Made by a program: the position numbers and the translations under genes
The notes under the pieces: generated by a model
What the model was told of the DNA's origin: nothing
The model's input: the letters and a program-made list of their open reading frames with translations, nothing else
Database searches by the model: none
Assembly: GCA_013619035.1 (NCBI GenBank)
Contig: JABXKX010000150.1
Coordinates: 1-5,067, forward strand
Length of the DNA: 5,067 bases
Origin: Peptostreptococcaceae bacterium
GTDB taxonomy: Bacteria; Bacillota_A; Clostridia; Peptostreptococcales; Acidaminobacteraceae
Direction of reading: 5' to 3'
Shown: one piece after another, positions 1 to 5,067 of the stretch
Position numbering within the stretch: position 1 is the stretch's first letter
Layout: every line of letters begins with the position of its first letter

Positions 1-12
1 TATAAGAGACAG
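1..12 (+). other. Residual Nextera/Tn5 mosaic-end adapter (sequencing artefact)
   Basis: The first 12 bases, TATAAGAGACAG, are identical to the 3' end of the 19-base Tn5 mosaic end used in Illumina Nextera libraries. A 12-base exact match placed flush with the sequence start is very unlikely by chance. The plain reading is untrimmed adapter at a contig end, so genomic sequence begins at about base 13. The four codons here that continue the first reading frame upstream should not be translated as protein. Confidence 0.87.
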
Positions 13-309
13 ATGTTAAGTATTGCATTTTTTATTATGATGATTACTATTATGATTCCAAAAGGCAGAGCGACTACAGGAGTGGTAACGGGTATTGCGA
101 TGTTAATTTATATTATCAATATGATAGGCAATATTACTGAGAAAGCAAAAGTCTTAAAATATTTTTCTCCGCTGAGCTATATCAATATGGATGTTATGGC
201 AATAAAGTATCAAACAGAGCCGTGGTCGATGGTTGTAATGATTTTAATTATTGTTATTTCAGCAATTGTATCCGCCATTGCTTTTGAAAAAAGTGATTTA
301 ATTGCCTGA
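13..309 (+). CDS. C-terminal fragment of a membrane protein, probably an ABC-2 type transporter permease (5'-truncated)
   Basis: The frame has no stop before the left edge, so the ATG at 13 is probably an internal methionine of a longer protein. No ribosome binding site can be seen because only adapter precedes it. The 98 visible residues contain three hydrophobic segments: about 1-15, 22-42 and 73-91. A polar stretch with the pattern KYFSPLSYIN (about 49-58) lies between the last two, and the protein ends in a short charged tail, FEKSDLIA. A loop of the type 'yFSPf.Y' before a final membrane helix, with a tail resembling F.krDl, is typical of ABC-2 permeases, which form the membrane channel of ATP-driven exporters for drugs, antibiotics or polymers. 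The cognate ATPase would lie upstream, outside the window. Substrate cannot be inferred. Another polytopic membrane protein remains possible. The carAB promoter starts 7 bases after the TGA stop, with no obvious terminator hairpin between, so some read-through into carAB is conceivable. Confidence 0.6.
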   Translation: MLSIAFFIMMITIMIPKGRATTGVVTGIAMLIYIINMIGNITEKAKVLKYFSPLSYINMDVMAIKYQTEPWSMVVMILIIVISAIVSAIAFEKSDLIA

Positions 310-315
310 TTAGCC

Positions 316-343
316 TTGACTATAATTTTAGAATCGGTATAAT
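316..343 (+). promoter_or_regulatory. Predicted sigma-A promoter of carAB
   Basis: The -35 box TTGACT (316-321, five of six consensus bases) and a perfect -10 box TATAAT (338-343) are separated by 16 bp. Transcription should start near 349-352, giving a leader of about 155 nt before carA. This is the best promoter between the permease fragment and carA. The start point falls next to the ARG-box-like palindrome, which fits repression by blocking polymerase. Confidence 0.78.
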
Positions 344-352
344 ATATACAAA

Positions 353-366
353 TGTGTATTTATGCA
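353..366 (+). promoter_or_regulatory. ARG-box-like operator (putative ArgR/AhrC site)
   Basis: TGTGTATTTATGCA fits the arginine repressor pattern TGNATWWWWATNCA with one mismatch (G for A at 356), including the W4 centre and a perfect right half. It lies immediately downstream of the predicted transcription start. In Bacillus and Clostridium relatives ArgR/AhrC represses arginine biosynthesis genes, including carbamoyl phosphate synthetase, through such sites. Further ATACA/TGTAT half-site-like pieces lie at 346-350, 374-378, 381-385 and 414-418, but none makes a second full box. The site is seen in sequence; binding is inferred. Confidence 0.5.
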
Positions 367-373
367 TCAAAAG

Positions 374-385
374 ATACAATTGTAT
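374..385. repeat. Perfect 12-bp palindrome in the carAB leader
   Basis: ATACAATTGTAT is its own reverse complement. Its centre lies 20 bp from the centre of the ARG-box-like site, about two helical turns, so a protein bound to both could contact the same DNA face. It may be an accessory operator half-site pair or a chance AT-rich palindrome. The 8-base core TACAATTG recurs at 443-450. Confidence 0.4.
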
Positions 386-472
386 AAGTTTTCTGATTAT
401 TTAAGAGAGTTTTATACATTTCGAAGTATTAATATACACATTTACAATTGAATACTAGCTTTAGACAATTAA

Positions 473-490
473 TATGTTCAGAGAAACATA
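473..490 (+). promoter_or_regulatory. Leader hairpin with PyrR-type CNGNGA hexaloop, next to the carA ribosome binding site
   Basis: Bases 473-478 (TATGTT) pair perfectly with 485-490 (AACATA), leaving a six-base loop CAGAGA. PyrR binding loops in Firmicute pyrimidine operons follow ARUC-CNGNGA-GGYU, and the loop here matches the hexaloop exactly. The four pairs next to the loop are kept as pairs, but with A-U where the consensus has C-G and U-G; no internal bulge is seen. The hairpin ends 4 nt before the AGGAGG motif, so a bound protein could block ribosome entry. No attenuator terminator follows. The loop closing bases are usually conserved, so this may be coincidence. Confidence 0.3.
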
Positions 491-494
491 ATTG

Positions 495-500
495 AGGAGG
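495..500 (+). promoter_or_regulatory. Ribosome binding site of carA
   Basis: A full AGGAGG Shine-Dalgarno core ends 4 nt before the ATG at 505. The spacing is slightly short but the motif is strong, and it fixes the carA start. The encoded N-terminus (MKGYLLLSDGTKF) aligns with the usual CarA N-terminus. Confidence 0.85.
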
Positions 501-504
501 AAAT

Positions 505-1560
505 ATGAAAGGCTATTTATTATTAAGTGACGGGACTAAGTTTCATGGTACTATTATTGGTGCTACCCAGAATGCAATAGGCGAAATCGTATTTAATACA
601 GGGATGACTGGATATCAAGAAATTGTGACAGATCCCTCTTATTTTGGCCAAATTGTAGTACTAACCTATCCTATGATAGGTAATTATGGTATTAAAGATG
701 CAGTAAACCAGTCCAAGAAGACACAAGTCCGTGGGTTGGTGATTCGCGAAAGTGATACAAATAATACACATTGGGCGTCGGAAGAATCGTTAGATGATTA
801 CTTGAAAAAACATAACTTAGTAGCAATTGAAGGTATTGATACCAGAGAATTAACAAAGATGATAAGAGATAAAGGGAATCTTTTAGCTCAAATAGTGATT
901 GATGATATGCCTGCTTCTTGGTCATCGCATGAAAACTATCAACCCAGTTATCAGGTCAGTACACCATCAAAATATGAATTGGGAGATGGTAAATATCATA
1001 TTGCAGTTTTGGATTATGGCATTAAGTCGAGTATTTTGAATCAATTATTGAATCAAGATTTTAGATTAACCGTTTATCCAGCACATACACCATCTGAAGA
1101 AATACTATCAGGTGCACCAGATGGGATTTTTTTATCCAATGGACCTGGTGATCCAGATGAGTTAGAAATGGTTGTAGAAGACGTTAAAGCCCTTCTGGTA
1201 AAACCTACTTTTGGAATCTGTTTAGGTCATCAGTTGATTGGTAAAGCCTTTGATTGTGATACGATCAAACTTAAATATGGTCATAGAGGTCCGAACCATC
1301 CGGTTAAAGATATAAAGAAAGACAGAGTTTTTATTACATCACAAAACCATGGTTATATGTTAACAAGTGATTCAATTAATAAAGAGATTTTAGAAGTGAC
1401 TCATATCAATGTAAATGACGACTCTGTAGAGGGTGTAAAACATAAATCAAAACCTATTTTCAGTGTTCAATATCATCCAGAAGCATCACCTGGACCAGAT
1501 GATTCAAATTATCTATTCGAAGAATTTGAGCAAATGGTAAAGGAGGCGATGGCATGTTAA
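505..1560 (+). CDS. carA: Carbamoyl phosphate synthetase small subunit (glutamine amidotransferase)
   Basis: CarA hydrolyses glutamine and passes ammonia through an internal tunnel to CarB for carbamoyl phosphate synthesis (EC 6.3.5.5), in the cytoplasm. The 351 residues match the usual length of about 350-380. The N-terminal CarA-specific domain spans about 1-140 and includes the conserved stretch NTGMTGYQEIVTDPSY (31-46) and YPMIGNYG (55-62). The class I glutamine amidotransferase domain spans about 165-347. Its oxyanion-loop motif SNGPGDP is at 211-217, the nucleophile Cys239 lies in FGICLGHQ (236-243), and His324 and Glu326 in QYHPEASPGP complete the triad. YGHRGPNHPV (258-267) and SQNHGY (279-284) are further family signatures. 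All catalytic residues are intact, so the enzyme should be active. It is the first gene of a two-gene operon. Its last 7 bases overlap carB, and the carB ribosome binding site lies inside its 3' end, so the two are probably translationally coupled. In Bacillus nomenclature it could be called pyrAA or an arginine-specific carA; the leader leans towards arginine control. Confidence 0.97.
   Translation: MKGYLLLSDGTKFHGTIIGATQNAIGEIVFNTGMTGYQEIVTDPSYFGQIVVLTYPMIGNYGIKDAVNQSKKTQVRGLVIRESDTNNTHWASEESLDDYLKKHNLVAIEGIDTRELTKMIRDKGNLLAQIVIDDMPASWSSHENYQPSYQVSTPSKYELGDGKYHIAVLDYGIKSSILNQLLNQDFRLTVYPAHTPSEEILSGAPDGIFLSNGPGDPDELEMVVEDVKALLVKPTFGICLGHQLIGKAFDCDTIKLKYGHRGPNHPVKDIKKDRVFITSQNHGYMLTSDSINKEILEVTHINVNDDSVEGVKHKSKPIFSVQYHPEASPGPDDSNYLFEEFEQMVKEAMAC
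1541..1546 (+). promoter_or_regulatory. Ribosome binding site of carB, inside the carA 3' end
   Basis: AGGAGG sits 7 nt before the ATG at 1554, an optimal spacing, and supports the overlapping start. The encoded MLKKVMVIGSGPIVIGQA matches the usual CarB N-terminus. Confidence 0.85.
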
Positions 1561-4500
1561 AAAAAGTAATGGTAATAGGATCAGGACCAATTGTTATTGG
1601 ACAGGCAGCAGAATTTGATTATTCAGGCACACAAGCTTGTAAAGTTTTAAAAGATGAAGGTATTGAAGTTGTACTGGTGAATAATAATCCAGCAACTATC
1701 ATGACCGATCAAAAAATGGCTGATTGTGTGTATAGTGAGCCTTTAACAGTAGAGTTCTTAGAACGCATCATAAAAAAAGAAAGACCTGAAGCATTGATTG
1801 CAGGTATGGGTGGACAAACCGCTCTTAATCTAAGTATGTCTCTTTATAATGACGGCATACTAGATAAATACAATGTTCAAGTCATTGGTACAAATATTGA
1901 TAGTATAGAAAATGCTGAGGATAGAGAGAAATTTAAAAATCTGATGTTATCTATAAATCAACCTTGTGTAGAAAGTTTTGTGGTAGAAAATATTGAAGAT
2001 GCTATAAAATGTATTGAGATAATTGGATATCCTGTTGTTGTAAGACCAGCATTTACACTTGGCGGCACAGGTGGCGGATTCTGTTATTCAGAAGAAGAAT
2101 TAATAGAATTTGTAGACAAAGGTTTGCAAGCGAGTATTGCCTCTCAAGTGCTTATTGAGAAAAGTATTAAAGGTTGGAAAGAAATTGAATATGAGATGAT
2201 TAGAGATCATAAAGGCAATACTATTGTAGTCTGTAATATGGAAAACTTTGATCCTGTTGGCGTACACACTGGAGATAGTATTGTAGTGGCTCCCTCACAG
2301 ACACTTTCAGATCAGGAATATCAAATGCTTAGAAGAGCGAGTATAGATATTGTAAGCGCATTAGATATTATTGGCGGTTGTAATGTTCAATTGGCTTTAG
2401 ATCCAAACAGTTTAGATTATAATGTTATTGAAGTAAATCCAAGAGTGAGTAGATCAAGTGCACTTGCTTCTAAGGCAACTGGGTATCCAATTGCAAAAGT
2501 TGCGACTAAGATTGCACTTGGATATGCTTTGGATGAGATTACTAATGATGTGACGAAGAAAACAAAAGCTTGTTTTGAACCGGTGTTAGATTACTGTGCT
2601 TTGAAAATCCCTAAATGGCCGTTTAATAAATTTAAAGAGGCAAAGCGTGAATTGGGAACACAAATGAAAGCAACGGGCGAAGTCATGTCTATTGCAAATA
2701 ATTTTGAAGCGGCTTTGTTAAAAGGTATTAGAAGTCTAGAGATTTCTCAAGATGGATTGTTAAATGAAAAAATTCATAATATGTTAATGGATGATCTGTT
2801 TGAGAACGTTATGAAAGTAACCGACGAAAGACTATTTTACCTTGCTGAATTAATAAGAAGAGAAGTTGGGCTTCTTCTATTAAATAAAATGACTAAAGTT
2901 GATTTGTTCTTCTTAAGAAAACTGAAACGTATTGTAGATTTAGAAAAAGATCTTTGTCAATCTAAATTAGACTACTTAGAAGATAGTAAACTCAAAGAGC
3001 TAAAACAAATTGGTTTTTCTGATGCGCATATAAGTAAGCTTCTTTTAGACAGTCAAGAATCAGATGTTAAGAGAAGAAGGGTATCGTTAGGTATAACGCC
3101 TGTTTATAAAATGGTAGATACCTGTGCTGGTGAATTTGAAGCCTACTCGCCTTATTATTATTCAACATATGATAATAAATGTGAAACAAAAGTGAGTCAT
3201 CAAAAGAAAATTCTTATTGTTGGTTCAGGTCCGATTTCTATAGGACAAGGGGTTGAGTTTGATTACTGTTCTGTACATGGGGTGTTAGCGGCCAAAGAAG
3301 CTGGTTATGAAGCGCTTTTGATTAATAATAATCCGGAGACTGTGAGTACTGATTTTGATATTTCAGATAGATTGTACTTTGAACCCATTTCATATGAAGA
3401 GGTTATGAACGTTATAGAACTAGAAAATCCTGAAGGTGTTATCTTACAATTTGGTGGTCAAACGGCAATCAAATTAGCGAAACAGCTTCATGAGTCAGGC
3501 GTCAAAATATTAGGGACTGATTTTGCAGGTATAGATTTAGCTGAAGATAGATTCTCATTTATTGAACTACTTAGAAACAATGATATTAAACATCCAATCG
3601 GTGAAGTGGCATATTCTAAAGAAGAAGCTTTGATACTTTCAGATAAAATTGAGTTTCCACTGTTAGTTAGACCAAGTTATGTTATTGGTGGTGAAGGTAT
3701 GAGAGTGGTTCATTCCATCATTGAATTAGAAAAACATTTAGAATATCTAGATGTGACTCAAGGTGTTTTATTAGATGAGTATTTAGAAGGAATCGAAATA
3801 GAGGTAGATTGCATCACCGATGGTAAAGATATTTTGATACCAGGCATTATGGAACATTTAGAATTATCAGGCGTGCACTCTGGAGACAGTACATCTATAT
3901 ATCCGCCTCAATCATTTGAATCAAATCAACTTGATGAATTAGCAGCGATTACATTAAAAGTCTGCAAAAGTATGAATGCAGTGGGGATGATTAATATTCA
4001 GTTTATATTCGCTAAAAACGACTTCTATATAATAGAAGTAAATCCTAGAGCGTCACGTACGGTTCCATTCTTAAGTAAAGTAACCAATGTACCAATGATC
4101 GAAATTGCAACAAAAGTGATGTTGGGGCGTTCTCTGAGAGAATTGGGTTACACGGAACCTTTAATAGAAGCAAAGGATATTGTTGCTGTGAAAGTACCTG
4201 TGTTTTCAATGGAAAAGATACAAGGTGCTGAAATGGCACTAAGTCCAGAAATGAAATCAACAGGTGAATTGATGAGTATTGATCATACTTTAGAGCAAGC
4301 TATGTTAAAATCACTGATTGCTCAAGGGTATCATCTAGATAAAAAGAAAGTACTTATTTCTATTAATGATATGAATAAACATAAAATAGAACACCTAACT
4401 AAGAATTTATTTAACTTAGGTTATGAGTTATATGCTACTCAGGGAACCTATAATCATTTATTAACTTTAGGTATTGAGGCAAAACTAGTCTCAAAGATTT

Positions 4501-4727
4501 CAGAGTCTAATGATATTATGGACCTCATTAGATCTGGGGCATTGGATATGGTAATCAATATGCCTAACAAAGGTTTTGATGCTAAATCAGATGGCTTTAG
4601 GATTCGACGTGAGTCAATTGAGAGACGTATACCGTGTTACACCTCATTAGAAACGGTAAATACAGTTGTTAATGCACTGATGTTACCTAAGTTGGAATTC
4701 AATATATTCGATATGTGTCAGTTGTAA
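1554..4727 (+). CDS. carB: Carbamoyl phosphate synthetase large subunit
   Basis: CarB makes carbamoyl phosphate from bicarbonate, CarA-derived ammonia and two ATP. The 1057 residues fit the usual length of about 1060-1075. It shows the internal duplication of the family. Half 1 (about 1-400) has GSGPIVIGQAAEFDYSG (9-25), Arg124, RPAFTLGGTGGG (164-175), Glu210, His238, Gln279 and EVNPRVSR (293-300). An oligomerisation domain follows (about 400-550), ending in the conserved VYKMVDTCAGEFEAYSPYYYSTY. Half 2 (about 551-930) has GSGPISIGQGVEFDYC, Arg666, RPSYVIGGEGM (706-716), Glu748, Gln816 and EVNPRASR (828-835). All these ATP- and metal-binding residues correspond to those known in E. coli CarB. 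The C-terminal MGS-like allosteric domain (about 931-1057) keeps counterparts of the UMP/IMP phosphate-binding residues: Ser936, Lys942, Thr962, Thr965 and Lys981. UMP feedback is therefore plausible. Of the E. coli ornithine-site residues, Glu770 and Asp778 are present, but the position of Glu892 appears to be Val881, as expected for Gram-positive enzymes. The gene is intact, with no frameshift. Confidence 0.98.
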   Translation: MLKKVMVIGSGPIVIGQAAEFDYSGTQACKVLKDEGIEVVLVNNNPATIMTDQKMADCVYSEPLTVEFLERIIKKERPEALIAGMGGQTALNLSMSLYNDGILDKYNVQVIGTNIDSIENAEDREKFKNLMLSINQPCVESFVVENIEDAIKCIEIIGYPVVVRPAFTLGGTGGGFCYSEEELIEFVDKGLQASIASQVLIEKSIKGWKEIEYEMIRDHKGNTIVVCNMENFDPVGVHTGDSIVVAPSQTLSDQEYQMLRRASIDIVSALDIIGGCNVQLALDPNSLDYNVIEVNPRVSRSSALASKATGYPIAKVATKIALGYALDEITNDVTKKTKACFEPVLDYCALKIPKWPFNKFKEAKRELGTQMKATGEVMSIANNFEAALLKGIRSLEISQDGLLNEKIHNMLMDDLFENVMKVTDERLFYLAELIRREVGLLLLNKMTKVDLFFLRKLKRIVDLEKDLCQSKLDYLEDSKLKELKQIGFSDAHISKLLLDSQESDVKRRRVSLGITPVYKMVDTCAGEFEAYSPYYYSTYDNKCETKVSHQKKILIVGSGPISIGQGVEFDYCSVHGVLAAKEAGYEALLINNNPETVSTDFDISDRLYFEPISYEEVMNVIELENPEGVILQFGGQTAIKLAKQLHESGVKILGTDFAGIDLAEDRFSFIELLRNNDIKHPIGEVAYSKEEALILSDKIEFPLLVRPSYVIGGEGMRVVHSIIELEKHLEYLDVTQGVLLDEYLEGIEIEVDCITDGKDILIPGIMEHLELSGVHSGDSTSIYPPQSFESNQLDELAAITLKVCKSMNAVGMINIQFIFAKNDFYIIEVNPRASRTVPFLSKVTNVPMIEIATKVMLGRSLRELGYTEPLIEAKDIVAVKVPVFSMEKIQGAEMALSPEMKSTGELMSIDHTLEQAMLKSLIAQGYHLDKKKVLISINDMNKHKIEHLTKNLFNLGYELYATQGTYNHLLTLGIEAKLVSKISESNDIMDLIRSGALDMVINMPNKGFDAKSDGFRIRRESIERRIPCYTSLETVNTVVNALMLPKLEFNIFDMCQL

Positions 4728-4729
4728 AT

Positions 4730-4760
4730 TAGGACAGGGGAAACCCTGTTCTATTATTTT
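4730..4760 (+). terminator. Intrinsic terminator of the carAB operon
   Basis: A stem of ten pairs, 4730-4739 with 4744-4753, includes one G-U pair and is capped by a GAAA (GNRA) tetraloop. It is followed by ATTATTTTG, a moderately U-rich tract. It begins 2 nt after the carB stop codon. The hairpin is strong, with three G-C pairs next to the loop, while the U tract is interrupted. Confidence 0.88.
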
Positions 4761-4804
4761 GAAACGTATCAAAATTATAAATATTACGACTATTGTTTTC
4801 TGTA

Positions 4805-4833
4805 TTGACATACGATTAGGGTTTTGATATTAT
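4805..4833 (+). promoter_or_regulatory. Tandem promoter P1 of a downstream, probably rRNA, operon
   Basis: A perfect -35 TTGACA (4805-4810) and a -10 TATTAT (4828-4833, five of six) are separated by the optimal 17 bp. The predicted start is A4839 or G4840, at the first base pair of an AGCTGTTGAGGAAA segment that is repeated at the next promoter. No ORF of convincing quality follows, which fits an untranslated RNA operon leader. Confidence 0.72.
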
Positions 4834-4838
4834 ATAGA

Positions 4839-5000
4839 AGCTGTTGAGGAAAAAAAACAGTTTAAAACTTAAATATCTGGGTAATAAATTATTTGCACAG
4901 ATAATAAAAAAAGCTGTTGACAAAATGCTTTTAAATTGATAAGATATAAAAGCTGTTAGGAAACAACGCAGCAAAAGAAAAGCAAATCTGGTGAGAAATT
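4839..5000 (+). repeat. Degenerate direct repeat of the promoter leader, period about 110-112 bp
   Basis: Matching blocks recur in the same order: AGCTGTT at 4839 and 4951 (112 bp apart), AGGAAA and CAG just after, TCTGG at 4876 and 4987 (111 bp), and AAATT at 4886 and 4996 (110 bp). With the promoter boxes included, this indicates duplication of a whole promoter plus start region. AGCTGTT also appears at 4912-4918, overlapping the P2 -35 box. TAAAACTTAAA recurs at 4863-4873 and 5020-5030, but at a different spacing. Confidence 0.65.
4917..4945 (+). promoter_or_regulatory. Tandem promoter P2 of a downstream, probably rRNA, operon
   Basis: A perfect -35 TTGACA (4917-4922) and a weaker -10 TAAGAT (4940-4945, four of six) are separated by 17 bp. 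The -35 lies 112 bp from that of P1. The predicted start (A4951 or G4952) falls in AGCTGTTAGGAAA, at the same offset from the -10 as in P1. Confidence 0.68.
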
Positions 5001-5059
5001 CGCAACGAGTTAACAATAGTAAAACTTAAAAACATTTGAAAAAATAACTTAAATTTTAC

Positions 5060-5065
5060 TTGACA
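5060..5065 (+). promoter_or_regulatory. -35 box of a third tandem promoter P3, cut by the window end
   Basis: A perfect TTGACA, followed by AA as at P2, lies 2 bases from the right edge, 143 bp after the P2 -35 box. Its -10 box would lie outside the window. A third promoter in series is consistent with multi-promoter rRNA operons of Clostridia. Confidence 0.5.
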
Positions 5066-5067
5066 AA

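Noticed and set aside
448..475. Second promoter candidate before carA (TTGAAT, 16 bp, TAATAT)
   Set aside because: Both boxes are poor (about four of six bases), and a start near 482 would fall inside the hairpin next to the ribosome binding site. The upstream promoter is much better.
310..504. T-box, other riboswitch or classical three-hairpin PyrR attenuator in the carAB leader
   Set aside because: There is no T-box motif and no terminator hairpin with a U tract before carA. The only PyrR-like element is the variant hairpin reported separately.
692..925. Minus-strand open frame of 77 codons inside carA
   Set aside because: It lies wholly opposite an intact conserved gene, has a composition typical of an antisense shadow, and shows no recognisable motif.
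4045..4260. Minus-strand open frame of 71 codons inside carB
   Set aside because: It is antisense to a strongly conserved part of carB and has no support as a gene.
1554..4727. Internal duplication in carB as a possible recent repeat or fusion
   Set aside because: The two homologous halves are the ancient, normal architecture of CarB.
4767..4829. 8-bp inverted repeat TATCAAAA / TTTTGATA around the upstream part of P1
   Set aside because: It is short and AT-rich, with arms 47 bases apart, and can be expected by chance in this composition.
4816..5016. Minus-strand open frame of 66 codons in the non-coding 3' region
   Set aside because: It is a phenylalanine- and leucine-rich translation of an A-rich strand. 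It overlaps both promoters and the leader repeats on the other strand and has no recognisable protein features.
5030..5048. boxA-like antitermination sequence (ACATTTGAAAA)
   Set aside because: The similarity to the Bacillus boxA core (CTTTGAAAA) is partial and lies in an A-rich tract, upstream of the last promoter, where a boxA would not be expected to matter.

Overview
The window looks like a short contig from a low-GC Gram-positive bacterium, most likely class Clostridia in the Bacillota. The evidence is the AT-rich sequence, strong AGGAGG ribosome binding sites, Gram-positive-like CarA/CarB proteins and a Firmicute-style multi-promoter array. I cannot name genus or species.

Layout: bases 1-12 exactly match the end of the Nextera/Tn5 mosaic-end adapter and are probably not genomic. 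Bases 13-309 are the C-terminal end of a membrane protein, probably an ABC-2 type transporter permease, cut by the contig edge. Bases 310-504 are a leader region. It holds a good sigma-A-type promoter, an ARG-box-like palindrome at the predicted transcription start, a second perfect palindrome, and a small hairpin just before the ribosome binding site whose loop fits the PyrR hexaloop pattern. Bases 505-1560 (carA) and 1554-4727 (carB) overlap by 7 nt and encode the two subunits of glutamine-hydrolysing carbamoyl phosphate synthetase. A clear intrinsic terminator (4730-4760) closes the operon. Bases 4761-5067 have no gene but carry tandem strong promoters with a duplicated start region about 112 bp apart, and a third -35 box cut by the window end. 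This is the architecture of a stable-RNA (rRNA) operon leader, so a 16S gene probably lies just outside.

How the genes work together: CarA releases ammonia from glutamine, and CarB combines it with bicarbonate and two ATP to make carbamoyl phosphate, used for both arginine and pyrimidines. No other arg or pyr gene is present. The leader suggests arginine control at the promoter. Pyrimidine control is suggested by the conserved UMP-site residues in CarB and, more tentatively, by the PyrR-like hairpin. The protein-coding part is ordinary core metabolism and I see no novel gene system. The points worth following up are the adapter remnant, the carAB leader and the tandem promoter array.
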